Of a stretch of DNA of 64,000 nucleotides, positions 1 through 9,751 are shown piece by piece. This DNA is from Acidimicrobiaceae bacterium. GTDB lineage: Bacteria > Actinomycetota > Acidimicrobiia > Acidimicrobiales > Poriferisodalaceae. The stretch lies in the NCBI GenBank assembly GCA_002721305.1, contig PBKA01000015.1, forward strand, positions 1-64,000, read 5' to 3'. Numbering within the stretch: position 1 is the first letter of the stretch; every line of letters begins with the position of its first letter. The notes under the pieces are model-generated. The model ran no database searches, was not told where the DNA came from, and was given only the letters and a program-made list of their open reading frames with translations. Both the position numbers and the translations under genes were made by a program.

Positions 1-1
1 A

Positions 2-1012
2 ATGGACGGTTTTGAGGCCACTGAAGGCATAGTGATGATGGCGGCGACCAACCGACCGGACATCTTGGACCCTGCCCTTCTTCGTCCCGGCAGATTTGAT
101 CGCCAAGTCGTAGTGCCTCTTCCTGAATTCGAAGAGCGAAGCGCAATCTTGGCAGTCCACGCGAAAGATAAGAGCATTGACCCGAACATTGATCTGGAGA
201 CCGTCGCTAAGGGCACCCCGGGTATGAGTGGTGCTGATCTCGCAAACCTTGTCAATGAGGCTGCCCTCAACGCTGTGCGGATGGACCGGGAGTCGATAAC
301 GCAGGAAGATTTTGAAGCGGCGAGAGATCGCGTACTAATGGGACAGCGCCGCGAATCTGTCGCGATGACAGATCGAGAAAAAGAAGTCACCGCATATCAC
401 GAAGGCGGACATGCCCTCATCGCGACCCTCTTTGCGAACGCCGACCCAGTGCACAAGGTGACTATTTTGCCGACCGGCCAGGCACTTGGTGTCACCATGC
501 AGTTACCCGAAGAACGTCACTCTTACTCTCAGGATTACATTGAAGATCGGCTGGCAGTTCTGTTCGGTGGTCGCATGGCCGAGGATACGGTTTTCGGAGT
601 CACATCAACCGGCGCCGCTAACGATCTAATTCAGGGAACAGAGCTGGCGCGAAGAATGGTGACTGAGTGGGGAATGAGCGACCGCGTCGGTCCGATGGCG
701 TGGGGTTCTGACAATCAGGTTTTCCTAGGTGAAGGCCTGGTAAGCGGCCGCGACTACAGCGACGACACGGCGAGAGTCATCGACGAGGAAGTAGAAAGGA
801 TCCTACGAACTCAGGAGGGTCGCGCTCGTCAGGCACTGATTGAACATAGAGGTGCCCTTGATCGCATCGCTGCGGCACTGCTTGACAAGGAAACCATCAC
901 CGGTGAGCAAGTCGCTCAGTTAATCCCAGAAGCAACCGAGCCAGACATAGAGGGAGAGCCGTTGCCGGAGACAGCGAAGCCACCTCCGATCGGTCAGTCC
1001 GGATCCGACTAG
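2..1012 (+). CDS. ftsH: ATP-dependent zinc metalloprotease FtsH, C-terminal part (cut by window edge)
   Basis: Membrane-anchored AAA+ protease that unfolds and degrades membrane and unstable cytosolic proteins. 336 residues are visible; the first ATG is internal to the AAA domain, so the real start lies upstream of the window. Visible are the end of the AAA module with the second region of homology RPGRFDR (residues 28-34), the helical lid, and the peptidase domain with zinc motif HEGGH at 133-137 (usually HEAGH) and the likely third zinc ligand D208 in TGAANDL. The acidic, proline-rich tail is normal for actinobacterial FtsH. The gene ends tail-to-tail with the next gene, sharing 4 bases. 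Family assignment is certain; transmembrane segments and Walker motifs are outside the window. Confidence 0.97.
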   Translation: MDGFEATEGIVMMAATNRPDILDPALLRPGRFDRQVVVPLPEFEERSAILAVHAKDKSIDPNIDLETVAKGTPGMSGADLANLVNEAALNAVRMDRESITQEDFEAARDRVLMGQRRESVAMTDREKEVTAYHEGGHALIATLFANADPVHKVTILPTGQALGVTMQLPEERHSYSQDYIEDRLAVLFGGRMAEDTVFGVTSTGAANDLIQGTELARRMVTEWGMSDRVGPMAWGSDNQVFLGEGLVSGRDYSDDTARVIDEEVERILRTQEGRARQALIEHRGALDRIAAALLDKETITGEQVAQLIPEATEPDIEGEPLPETAKPPPIGQSGSD

Positions 1013-1416
1013 GCGATCTCTGCGAGGGCCGTGGTGAATTCGCTCAAGTCAACGCGACCTGTCCATCCTGCGATAACGGTGCCTTGCTTGTCGACCACCA
1101 CCGTTGTGGGAACAGTGTCGATATTGAATCTGCGGTGGAGGTCTGGCTGAGCGCCATATTCCACATCGGCGACAGGTAATCCAGCGCCGGCTGGACCTCG
1201 AATGAGCCGCATAACGTCCTGGCAACTATGACAGCTAGCCTCGGTGAAAATTACTATGGCCGGACCCTCTGCTAACCCGACTTCAACGGCTGGCACCCGC
1301 GTGGGTAAGGAATTGCGCCGCACAGAAATACTCGTCGTCGTTCCGCTTCGATTCAACACAACAGCTACGGCGGACACCATGCCGCCGAGGCTGAGAGCAA
1401 CCAGCAGGCGAATCAT
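1009..1416 (-). CDS. Membrane-anchored thioredoxin-like protein (CHSC)
   Basis: 135 residues with an N-terminal hydrophobic segment (about residues 2-21) that would act as a signal anchor, followed by a small thioredoxin fold. The redox motif is C62-H-S-C65 after IFTEA, and the cis-proline loop is VPTT (P103). It probably reduces or exchanges disulfides on the outer face of the membrane; the substrate is unknown. Its ATG overlaps the stop of the upstream DUF5719 gene (ATGA), so the two are translationally coupled and belong to the same envelope operon. It is a cysteine-containing counterpart to the TGA-containing thioredoxin-like gene near 57 kb, although the two are not close in sequence. 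Confidence 0.8.
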   Translation of the reverse strand: MIRLLVALSLGGMVSAVAVVLNRSGTTTSISVRRNSLPTRVPAVEVGLAEGPAIVIFTEASCHSCQDVMRLIRGPAGAGLPVADVEYGAQPDLHRRFNIDTVPTTVVVDKQGTVIAGWTGRVDLSEFTTALAEIA

Positions 1417-2933
1417 TCTTCATCCTCGGCGAACCTGATTCCCAGAATCGAATTTAGACCTGCTCCGTTCGCTTCTTGATGTAGTGCCGTAACCGCAATA
1501 GCAGAATCACTTCTGATCTCTAGGGTGTTTCCGGCAGCGACGCGGTAGTAGTGAATTCCGAATCCTGCGAGTTTTACCTCGTATCGTCCGCGACTGCCAT
1601 AACGAGAGATAAGCGCCTTAGCGTCAGATTGCTCTGCATTTTGAATGGCGACCAGCACCTCACCCTCGAGTTGAGGGAGTGCTAATAGCCAATGACGAGA
1701 TCCGTTGGGTATTCCTGGGCTTACAGAAAGTCCACTGATCCGACCCACGGGAAGTTCTACCTGCTCTAGCGCTACGCGAATAGGCAGCAACTCAGCCTCT
1801 GGACTCTCCTTACCGGGCGATCCATCTGGTCCCGATGCAAGCTCAACGCCTGAGATAACAGGCACACCGTTTGACGATCGGACGAGAAGTCCGAAAACAG
1901 TCGCTGACGTGAACACGGTGTTGGCGACTAATCGTTCTTGTGTCTTCGGAAGGACTTCTATTCGGGTCAGATCATAAGGGCCCACGCTCGCCACTACAGC
2001 TTCGACCACACCCTCGCCGGTCACTACAGCAACCTCTATATCAGCTACCACATCAGTCGGATTAGAGACCACAACAGAAACGTTTGCCGCTTGCCCTAAC
2101 TTGGCCACGGGGTGGTACCAAGAGGTAGCGATTGTCGCACTAGCGAGATGGGTCGAGAAGCCGACACGACCGCTCGAGCCGTCGAAAACTTGGAGATGAT
2201 CAACAACTACTCGGCCCAATCGCGCTCGTAGGGTTGCGCTGACTACATCGCGACGTCGCACATGTTCGCCAATGTCTATCGACAACGAACTCGCTGCAGG
2301 TACCACTAACCCACCGAGGTCTCTAGGCGTGTAGGAGCCAGCCTCCAATTCACTGGCAAAACTGAGGTCGATAACAGCATCGACCGGAAGCGGGTTGAAG
2401 ACGACTAGGTGGCTAGTCGCGTCGGCCTGAGTGTCGGATGAAACCACGTACCACTCTTCTGCAACGACTGATGAACAAGGTGCCACTTCGGAACCGAAGA
2501 GGGAATGCAATCTGCGAGCGGCCACAAGACCCGCTGTCGGTGCTTCCACCAATGCGGACACAAATTCGTCGGCGGTGTGGTCATCCAGTCGCAGCGAGCG
2601 ACTAGTTAAGCCAGGGATCTCCAAGTGAACTAACCGTTGAGGGCTCGTCGGACTTATTAGGTAGACGCTGGCCCTGGTTGGCTCAGCCGCTGTATTCGTC
2701 AGCAGAAGGTCAATTCGAGCTTCGACTCCAGCTTCGGGCAGTTCTCGACTATGGGCAGTCGGACAGTACCAAGTGGAAGTCAGCGATTGGCCACCAGGGA
2801 CCATGCTTTCTGTATCCAAAACAACTATTGCCGGCTTATCAGCATCTGATTCTTCAAAACGCCCATCGACAGCCAAGCCGACGATCAAGGCAAGCGGCAA
2901 AGCCGATCGGGCGATCCATAGCAACACCGTCAT
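1413..2933 (-). CDS. DUF5719 family envelope protein
   Basis: 506 residues from the ATG at 2933, which overlaps the stop of the upstream glycosyltransferase (ATGA). An in-frame start 66 bases upstream exists but would lengthen the overlap. The N-terminus (LLWIARSALPLALIVGL) is a signal peptide or membrane anchor; the rest is beta-rich and extracytoplasmic. Recognisable DUF5719 features are the early STWYCP segment, a second cysteine in APCSS, and the central block LVVFNPLPVDAVIDLSF followed by VRRRDVVSATLRARLGRVVVD. The family is restricted to actinobacteria and usually sits just downstream of a giant GT2 membrane protein, as here. Function is unknown; the context suggests surface polysaccharide or glycoprotein work. 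Confidence 0.75.
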   Translation of the reverse strand: MTVLLWIARSALPLALIVGLAVDGRFEESDADKPAIVVLDTESMVPGGQSLTSTWYCPTAHSRELPEAGVEARIDLLLTNTAAEPTRASVYLISPTSPQRLVHLEIPGLTSRSLRLDDHTADEFVSALVEAPTAGLVAARRLHSLFGSEVAPCSSVVAEEWYVVSSDTQADATSHLVVFNPLPVDAVIDLSFASELEAGSYTPRDLGGLVVPAASSLSIDIGEHVRRRDVVSATLRARLGRVVVDHLQVFDGSSGRVGFSTHLASATIATSWYHPVAKLGQAANVSVVVSNPTDVVADIEVAVVTGEGVVEAVVASVGPYDLTRIEVLPKTQERLVANTVFTSATVFGLLVRSSNGVPVISGVELASGPDGSPGKESPEAELLPIRVALEQVELPVGRISGLSVSPGIPNGSRHWLLALPQLEGEVLVAIQNAEQSDAKALISRYGSRGRYEVKLAGFGIHYYRVAAGNTLEIRSDSAIAVTALHQEANGAGLNSILGIRFAEDEE

Positions 2934-5900
2934 GTTCGGGGGCCGACTTCGCTCATCCGTCGTCGGTCCACTGCGGCAAACCGCGCAATAACAGCCCACA
3001 AAACGATCTGCACAACGGCGCGATCAGCAACCTGATCGGGTCGGATGTGCCAGAGCACAGCGGGACCTTCAACCGGACTATTGAAACGCATGGCCCAACC
3101 AAACGATGGCGCCGGCATAATCACTCGATCGTCGACTAGGAGTCTCCAGTTACCATCGAAGGCCTCAGCGACGAGTACCTCACCCACTCCTACAAATCCG
3201 CGTTGTTCCCGACCAGTTCGCCGGTCCGTTAAAACCGGAATACCCAATGTGAGGTCTGTCACAACGAGTTCGCCGGGTTCGTCAAGGCCAGCTAAGCGCA
3301 CCGGGTCCGCGAATTGCGCTCTGCTGGACATCCACGATTCATTGAGCAAAACACTTACTGACGGGTCTGCGGCGAGCGGTCGAAGGTCAAGTTGTGAACC
3401 GAGTGCCTGTCGAACACGCGGCCCGACTGAACGGTCGATACCAGTCGAAAATGAAGGCGTTGAGCGTTCGACTACCGCTACATATCTGATCCCAAATGGA
3501 GCAAGTAGTCGCCCCATCCTCGTCGTGTTGCCCGATAAACCGATTTCCACTGCGTTAAGGAGTTGCGCCTGAGCGTCAGTCGTGGCACCCGCCCATTGGT
3601 GTCTGATATCCGGATGACCTCTCACCGAGGTCCCTGCATATAACCCATCTTCGCCGACTGGCCAGCCCGTTAACGGCAACACCTCTGGTGCCCCGAGCCA
3701 CAAGACTCGATAGGACGGACCGATATCGCGATCGTCCAACAACGAAAGTGAAACTCTCAGGTCATTGGTCGGTGACCCCCACCTCCCGTCAGCACTTTCG
3801 ATCAACAACACACTGGTAGTCACTATTAAAGACCCCGCGCCTACAAGCACCGCTCCACGGCGAACCGCTGAAACGGTGCGACTGCTGTCGAGTCGAAGGG
3901 CAGACGGGCCCACAGCCGCGCACCAACAAACTCCTACAGCGGCCAACACCAACGAGCCGTCACTTACCAACACGTCTTGCCCTGTTAAGTCGGTCAACCA
4001 ACCTTTGTCCGAACTCCACGCAAGACTAAAGCTGACGAGTGCCACGCAACCCGCTGTCAGCGCCAGCCTAAAACGTTCGCCCCGACCCACCAACAGTGGT
4101 ACTAGCGCAACAAACAGCGGGCACCAACTCGTCCAAGCAGCCCCGTACAAGTCAGGTGCGAAGCGGAGTAAATCAGCGAATCCGTCAAAGTCCTGCGCTG
4201 GGGAACGAACAAGGAGATGGCCCAACACCGCGTCACGGTCTCCTAGGACCGCTACCCACGGAAAGTGCATCAACGATCCGACAGCAAGAGACATAGCAAC
4301 GACTGCAACACCCCTGCAGCTGTCACGCGCAGAAATAGACCCGATAGATGCGATAAACACAGCCACAAAGATGGCCACCACAAGAACAAGAATCAGCGGC
4401 TCAAACGCCGCGACCACACCAATAAGAAGGCCTAACGCAGTCGTCTGACCCAGAACACCTTGATTTCGCTGGTCATAGATAGGCGCACGAAATGCTTCGG
4501 CAACCCGACGAACGGCGAAGGGTACAGCCGCCACCAGAAGAAGCGTTCCCCAACGTCCATTCGCAAGAGCGTTGTAAGGAAGAGGTAACGCGGCATATAA
4601 CAGCATTCCGACGATCCGCCCCCACAGTGAGTCAATCGGCTTAAGCAATCGCCACATACCCAGTAACCCAACTGGCAGGAGGCCAAGTATCAGAACCTCT
4701 CGCAGAAACGCCGTAGCCCCGAAAGTCAACCAACCAGCAGCGCCTAAGAGTCCCAGCGCAGCAGGTCCAATGCCAGTCACACCTACACCGATTTCACGCC
4801 AACCGCTCCAATACCCGGAAAGCAGCAACGTGGGATCCGGAAAAATCGCAAATTGTCCGTACGCCGGGACACCCTGTGTAAGTAAGTGACGACTACCAAA
4901 TGCCAATATCGCAGCGAGACAACCACAAGCTAGTAAGAGTGTTCGACGCGGCCCCGGGGAAAAACTCCCTATTACGTGGCGTCCGGCGCGTCCGCGGATC
5001 GACTGGAGCGCTATGTCTCCTCCGATCCGTCCTTGCAAGAATCCTCGCAGTCGAGATGAACCTGCAACTTGGCGGCGACGGATCTCTCGATCGCGAGTCT
5101 CTCTTACACGAGCTATCTGACGACGCGACTTCAAGACATTCCGAACTTGCAACAGGTTCCATCCCCAAGCCCAAACGACATCGCGAGCATGGTGGAAACG
5201 CAGTACGAGCAAGCTGTATGTCATCTCAAGCACCGAGAGCACCATGGCGGCCAACAAGATCGGCACCAGATACACCCAGCCGTAGCACTTAGCCACAATA
5301 TGGTGGCGGTACCTCAACCTAAGTCGGCGATGATTCTCGTCAATTTCTGTCGAAGCCCGGTCCAAGGAATGAACCATCGCTGCGGGAACAACCAAGATTC
5401 GACCGCCTGCTATTTGCGCTCTCCAACAGAGGTCCAGGCTTTCTTCAAAGCTGCTAATGCGCGGGTCAAATCCTCCAATCGTCGTAAACAAGTCAGACCG
5501 AACTAATAATGCGTGATCGCTAACGACGAACACTTCACGCACCCGATCGTGCTGCTGTTGATCTAGTTCTCCTGGTTCAACTATCGGAGTTGATACCCCA
5601 AACGCATCAACGACGGAACCCATGGAAAGAATGAGCGAGGGATCGTTCCAATCCAAAATCTTTGGGCCCACCACTCCCGCATTCGATTCCAATGCCTCCT
5701 CCACCAAGCAGCTAATAGCGTCAGGACCTAGCGCCGTATCGTCGCGGATAAACAGGTAGAAAGCCGCTCCCTCAACCAAATCTCGAACTTGGTTGGCTGC
5801 CTCACCGAAGCTCGAGGCTTCCGGTGCGTGGCTTACTAATGCGCTGGGGATCTTCTCGAGTACAAGATCCGCCGTCGACACAGGCCCTCTATTGATTACA

Positions 5901-6025
5901 AGTACTTGATAGTTCTCGTAATCCTGCTCAATTAAGTCATCGAGTACTCGACCAAACCACTCCCCCGGTGTATCAGCCACAAGCACTGCGACTACTGGTG
6001 GGGCGAGCTTGGATTCGGTAGTCAC
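2930..6025 (-). CDS. Giant GT2 glycosyltransferase / multi-spanning membrane protein
   Basis: About 1031 residues. A GT-A (family 2) domain occupies roughly the first 250 residues, with the acidic pair in FIRDDTALG and the acceptor-side motif GGFDPRISSFEESLD. About a dozen hydrophobic segments follow (first YLVPILLAAMVLSVLEMTYSLLVL region), then a long extracytoplasmic part with one more hydrophobic stretch near the C-terminus. This architecture is common in actinobacteria directly upstream of DUF5719, as seen here. It probably transfers a sugar to a lipid carrier or exported glycan. The start is uncertain: GTG at 6025 gives a natural beginning, GTG at 6055 is an alternative, and neither has a clear Shine-Dalgarno sequence. 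Confidence 0.8.
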   Translation of the reverse strand: MTTESKLAPPVVAVLVADTPGEWFGRVLDDLIEQDYENYQVLVINRGPVSTADLVLEKIPSALVSHAPEASSFGEAANQVRDLVEGAAFYLFIRDDTALGPDAISCLVEEALESNAGVVGPKILDWNDPSLILSMGSVVDAFGVSTPIVEPGELDQQQHDRVREVFVVSDHALLVRSDLFTTIGGFDPRISSFEESLDLCWRAQIAGGRILVVPAAMVHSLDRASTEIDENHRRLRLRYRHHIVAKCYGWVYLVPILLAAMVLSVLEMTYSLLVLRFHHARDVVWAWGWNLLQVRNVLKSRRQIARVRETRDREIRRRQVAGSSRLRGFLQGRIGGDIALQSIRGRAGRHVIGSFSPGPRRTLLLACGCLAAILAFGSRHLLTQGVPAYGQFAIFPDPTLLLSGYWSGWREIGVGVTGIGPAALGLLGAAGWLTFGATAFLREVLILGLLPVGLLGMWRLLKPIDSLWGRIVGMLLYAALPLPYNALANGRWGTLLLVAAVPFAVRRVAEAFRAPIYDQRNQGVLGQTTALGLLIGVVAAFEPLILVLVVAIFVAVFIASIGSISARDSCRGVAVVAMSLAVGSLMHFPWVAVLGDRDAVLGHLLVRSPAQDFDGFADLLRFAPDLYGAAWTSWCPLFVALVPLLVGRGERFRLALTAGCVALVSFSLAWSSDKGWLTDLTGQDVLVSDGSLVLAAVGVCWCAAVGPSALRLDSSRTVSAVRRGAVLVGAGSLIVTTSVLLIESADGRWGSPTNDLRVSLSLLDDRDIGPSYRVLWLGAPEVLPLTGWPVGEDGLYAGTSVRGHPDIRHQWAGATTDAQAQLLNAVEIGLSGNTTRMGRLLAPFGIRYVAVVERSTPSFSTGIDRSVGPRVRQALGSQLDLRPLAADPSVSVLLNESWMSSRAQFADPVRLAGLDEPGELVVTDLTLGIPVLTDRRTGREQRGFVGVGEVLVAEAFDGNWRLLVDDRVIMPAPSFGWAMRFNSPVEGPAVLWHIRPDQVADRAVVQIVLWAVIARFAAVDRRRMSEVGPRT

Positions 6026-6080
6026 GTCGGTCCGAGAATACTCGGATCGGCACACGCGGCTTGATCACCCACTATGAAGA

Positions 6081-8144
6081 TTAGGGAACGACCTCTATAG
6101 CTACGACAGTTAGTTTGGCAACACTACTTCGAAAATCCGGTGCGTCCCCAAAGGGAAAACTAGTTCCATCGTCCCAAACCAGCCAGTAGCCATCATTGGT
6201 GTTGGTAACAGCCATGCCAGCAGTGGCTCGCCGATTCTTGTCACCGCCTCGAGATCCAAAGAATTCAACCGACCCGAAAGCAAAGACCCCTCCGTCAGAT
6301 GCGACGAACCAATAGCCCCGTCCATCTCGCGCAGCTGTCATCGAAGTGATCGGCTTGTTGAGCACAATGTCGCCCGTTGAGCCATAGAAGCCTGCGTCAC
6401 CAAAGCTGAAAATTCCTCCATCCGATGCCACCAGCCAATACCCATTGCCACTCCTAGTGGTCTCCATGCCAACTACGGGCTTATTAAGCGCGATACCGGC
6501 CATGGAGCCATGAAAGGCCGCGTTGCCAAACGAAAAGACGCCTCCGTCCTCTGTAGCCAGCCAGTAGCCGTTCCCACTCGGGTGGGCAGTCATAGCGACA
6601 ACGGCTTGGTTCAGGGTCTCGCCGCGGAGATCCCCGTGGTGCACCGCGTCACCGTATGCAAACACTTCTCCAGCATCAGAGACCAGCCAGTAACCCTCAG
6701 TTCCATAGGGTGCCGCCAGATCAACAATTGGGCCCGTACGGTCCGCTTGTTTGGCGTCGCCGTAATGTTTAGCTGTACCAACAGCTAAAACACCCCCATT
6801 GCTTTTGGCAAGCCAAAAGCCGGGCTCACTGTATTCAGGAAACTGAGGAAACCGGTACCAATCGGATTTAAGCCCTAGTCCTTTGCGAAACGGGTCTTCG
6901 GCCCAGTTCGCAATGTCCACGGTGGTGTTGGTGTTCGTGCCCCGCAAAAGAAGTTGTCTTGTTCGTCCTCCCCACTCTCCTAATCCATTTCTGAGGGGTA
7001 CTTTGATCTCTTTCAGTTGACCGATTTCCGGGTACATGGATTCAACGTCAATGCGACGGATAGTTTTTTCCCACAAATGGTGTGGGTTGTTCTGTACGTC
7101 GTCGCCCTCGTCTACGACCGCAGGGAACGCGGACAACTCTGACTGTGGGGTAGTCCAGCCGCCACTACTCGAACCAAACTCCGCCAGCGGGATCGACCCG
7201 TCATGAAGGACTCTGATCATGCCCGCCGTGTCGTTGACCGCTGCCGTGGTAGTCCAAAAGTCGTTGCCAAAATCGAGAGGTGTGCCGTTCGCACTAGCGC
7301 CGAGATAGACCTGACACCCGGCGGTGTCACAGGTGTCCGTCATATATCCCTTGGCTTTGCGGCGTTGCGATATGGCTTCTAGATACGTCCGCGCTGCTAC
7401 AGCTTGTGCTCGAAGCGCTTGCATACCCATTCCTCCACCCATTGTTCCCCAAGAGGACGGGGTTTCCTGGGGCACCACCCCACGGAGATATTGTTCCCTG
7501 AGCACTCGGTTGAAGGTGTATTGACCATTCTGTTCGATCAGCCCTAGCGATCCTCGGTAGTGCCTTCGCGATACCTCCAAATTCGGGTTAGTTCGGGCGC
7601 AAGTAATAAGTTGCAACAGTTGGCTGAGATCATCTACGGCCTGATAAGCGCCGACCGGGCGCGCCTCAACAAATGACCTCCCACTGCCGTCCAACTGACC
7701 CGGATGACCGATATACACCGCATACCCCGGATCAGCACAACCACTTGAATGAGCGATAGTGAAATTGTGGGGTCCGTTAGCAGATAGTCGAGCTATCTGG
7801 CCGCCCCAGAATTGAATGCCTTCAACAGTGAAGGGCATCGCGGAAGTGACCAAAAGGTCCATCTCGTTGTTGCGAGTGATGTGAACTTTGATTTCTCGGT
7901 CATTCACATAAGAGTTCACCGTGTTGGAGTAATAGTGCTGAAGTATCTGTTCATACGACCAGAAGTGATCGATCGCATAGCCGAGCGCTCCCCACTGCTG
8001 AAGCCCGCGTCCGTGTCCCCATCCCCGGCCTTGCACCGTGATGTTGTCCGGCGCTAATGCATGCGTTGCCGGAAGCCAAAACGCTATCTGGCTGACTAAA
8101 CAGATAGTCAGCGAAACAGCGATTCTCCGCACGTTCTTTACCAT
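6081..8144 (-). CDS. Secreted SpoIID/LytB-domain protein with six C-terminal propeller-like repeats
   Basis: 687 residues. The signal peptide (AVSLTICLVSQIAFWLPATHA) is followed at once by the SpoIID/LytB hallmark GRGWGHGRGLQQWGA. The core motif VLREQYLRGVVPQETPSSW and the block ALRAQAVAARTYL follow near residues 215-260. Members of this family bind or cleave peptidoglycan glycan strands. From about residue 435 there are six units of about 40 residues of the type GYWLVASDGGIFSFGDAxFxGS, probably one six-bladed propeller or a wall-binding array. The start overlaps the stop of the upstream subtilase by 7 bases (ATGGTAA), so both secreted enzymes are made from one message and carry the same C-terminal module. 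Confidence 0.88.
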   Translation of the reverse strand: MVKNVRRIAVSLTICLVSQIAFWLPATHALAPDNITVQGRGWGHGRGLQQWGALGYAIDHFWSYEQILQHYYSNTVNSYVNDREIKVHITRNNEMDLLVTSAMPFTVEGIQFWGGQIARLSANGPHNFTIAHSSGCADPGYAVYIGHPGQLDGSGRSFVEARPVGAYQAVDDLSQLLQLITCARTNPNLEVSRRHYRGSLGLIEQNGQYTFNRVLREQYLRGVVPQETPSSWGTMGGGMGMQALRAQAVAARTYLEAISQRRKAKGYMTDTCDTAGCQVYLGASANGTPLDFGNDFWTTTAAVNDTAGMIRVLHDGSIPLAEFGSSSGGWTTPQSELSAFPAVVDEGDDVQNNPHHLWEKTIRRIDVESMYPEIGQLKEIKVPLRNGLGEWGGRTRQLLLRGTNTNTTVDIANWAEDPFRKGLGLKSDWYRFPQFPEYSEPGFWLAKSNGGVLAVGTAKHYGDAKQADRTGPIVDLAAPYGTEGYWLVSDAGEVFAYGDAVHHGDLRGETLNQAVVAMTAHPSGNGYWLATEDGGVFSFGNAAFHGSMAGIALNKPVVGMETTRSGNGYWLVASDGGIFSFGDAGFYGSTGDIVLNKPITSMTAARDGRGYWFVASDGGVFAFGSVEFFGSRGGDKNRRATAGMAVTNTNDGYWLVWDDGTSFPFGDAPDFRSSVAKLTVVAIEVVP

Positions 8145-9751
8145 CGACCCACCCGGCTCGTCGCATCCACAACGTGATAATTCTGAGTCGGCGATACCCC
8201 GCTTCCTATGAATGGGGAGTTGAAGTTGAAGACACCACCGTCTTCCGCCACCAGGTCGTATCCGAGACGAGTTTGAACCACTGATGTGATCGGCTCATTG
8301 AGGGTCATCGCGCCCGTCGAACCATGGAACTGCGCGTCACCAAATGAGAAGATCCCTCCGTCAGAAGCCACCAGCCAATAACCATTACCAGAAGGAGTGG
8401 TTGCCATATCAACAATCGGCTCATTGAGGGTCATCGCGCCCGTCGAACCATGGAACTGCGCGTCACCAAATGAGAAGATCCCTCCGTCAGAAGCCACCAG
8501 CCAATAGCCATTACCAGAAGGAGTGGTTGCCATATCAACAATCGGCTCATTCAAAACGATGTTTCTAAGATCTCCAAAATTCAGCGCATCGCCGAAAGCA
8601 GTCACCTCCCCACCGGTCCGGGCAATCCAATAGCCCAAGCCAGTCAGATTTGCCGAAATCGCGATCACATCTCGTCTGGCAGATTCCGTGGCAAGGTCCC
8701 CAAAGTGTTCTGATTCTCCTAGCGCTATTACCCGCCCAGTTCTGGTGATCTGCCAATGACTGCGGTAAGGCAGCTTCAATGCTTGTTCAATATCCAATAT
8801 TCGATATGAGGAGCCGGTGACACTACCTGTGTGCAGCCGAGCGCTGCGTACAAGTTGATTCGAAATCTGACTAGCGTCGAAGTACGGAAACTTGGCTTTG
8901 ACGAGTGAAGCCCCTGCAGCAACCATCGGCGCTGCGAAGGACGACCCCTGTCCTAGTCGCACGCCGTTGCTTAGTCCTGTTCCGAGTGATAAGAGATTCT
9001 CGCCTGGTGCCATCAAATCGATCCAGGTCCCTCGGGTACTGAACGAAGCGATGTCGAGCACCTGATTTAGCGCGCCAACACTCAGTACGCCTTCAGCGGC
9101 TGCCGGGAATCTTTGACGTTCATGGCCGTCATTTCCCGCAGCAGCTATCACTATGGCACCCGCTGTTTGGGCACTAGAAATTGCTTCCCGCAGGAGAGGT
9201 GACAGCTGGGTCCCTTGCTGTACAAAAGACAAGGTAATGATGTCGGCACCATTGGCCGCGGCGCACTTTATCCCTGCCGCTATATCGCTAGTGCTTCCGT
9301 TGGCTCCATTCATAACTCTGACATCGAGTATTTGGGTTTTCCAATCTAGGCCAGCACTCGCTATGGAGTTGTTTGCCGTGGCCCCTATCAACCCGGCTAT
9401 AAAAGTCCCGTGACTGGTGTCAGACGCTCCAGGTAATCCCAGACCGCACCCTGGAACACGGGTGATTCTTCCGACAAGATCGGGGTGTTGGTCATTAATG
9501 CCCGTATCGACCACAGCGACGACCACGTCTTCTGAGCCTTGAGTTATCTCCCAAGCAGCGGACGCGCCCAGGGCCTCAAAATGCCAAGGAACCTCATATG
9601 GTGCACAGCCGGCAATGCAGGGGTCGTTCGGATTCGAAGTGGTAAGCGAGCTCTCAACGCCTTGTGTGACTACGTCAAATGCCCAAACATGGGATGGAGA
9701 CCAAACGATGGTCACAAGAACGATGAGCGCCACAGCTTTGTTAATTCGCAC
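8138..9751 (-). CDS. Secreted subtilisin-family (S8) serine protease with C-terminal repeats
   Basis: 537 residues with a signal peptide (ALIVLVTIVWSPSHVWA). The S8 catalytic triad is complete: D82 in VVDTGIN, H114 in SHGTFIAG and S271 in GSSFAAP, with the oxyanion asparagine N207 in AAGNDG. The catalytic domain spans about residues 60-320. About five repeats of the GYWLVASDGGIFSFGD type follow, two of them identical in protein sequence because of a 126-bp tandem duplication in the DNA. It probably processes proteins at the cell surface. It is coupled to the SpoIID-domain gene downstream by a 7-base overlap, and shares its repeat domain. Confidence 0.93.
   Translation of the reverse strand: MRINKAVALIVLVTIVWSPSHVWAFDVVTQGVESSLTTSNPNDPCIAGCAPYEVPWHFEALGASAAWEITQGSEDVVVAVVDTGINDQHPDLVGRITRVPGCGLGLPGASDTSHGTFIAGLIGATANNSIASAGLDWKTQILDVRVMNGANGSTSDIAAGIKCAAANGADIITLSFVQQGTQLSPLLREAISSAQTAGAIVIAAAGNDGHERQRFPAAAEGVLSVGALNQVLDIASFSTRGTWIDLMAPGENLLSLGTGLSNGVRLGQGSSFAAPMVAAGASLVKAKFPYFDASQISNQLVRSARLHTGSVTGSSYRILDIEQALKLPYRSHWQITRTGRVIALGESEHFGDLATESARRDVIAISANLTGLGYWIARTGGEVTAFGDALNFGDLRNIVLNEPIVDMATTPSGNGYWLVASDGGIFSFGDAQFHGSTGAMTLNEPIVDMATTPSGNGYWLVASDGGIFSFGDAQFHGSTGAMTLNEPITSVVQTRLGYDLVAEDGGVFNFNSPFIGSGVSPTQNYHVVDATSRVGRW
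8289..8540 (-). repeat. 126-bp perfect-length tandem duplication inside the subtilase gene
   Basis: Two adjacent copies (8289-8414 and 8415-8540) encode one 42-residue propeller-like unit each. On reading them against each other I find one difference, a at 8381 versus g at 8507, which is a synonymous change in a glycine codon. The flanking repeats of the same family are far more diverged, so this is a recent in-frame duplication of a whole repeat unit. Confidence 0.93.

Noticed and set aside
3765-4448. Long plus-strand open frame opposite the giant GT2 gene
   Set aside because: Low-complexity Thr/Ala/Ser/Arg composition typical of antisense shadows; no family motif; the minus-strand gene is well supported.
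8289-8540. CRISPR-like array
   Set aside because: Only two units of 126 bp with no spacers, in frame inside a protease gene and coding for propeller repeats.
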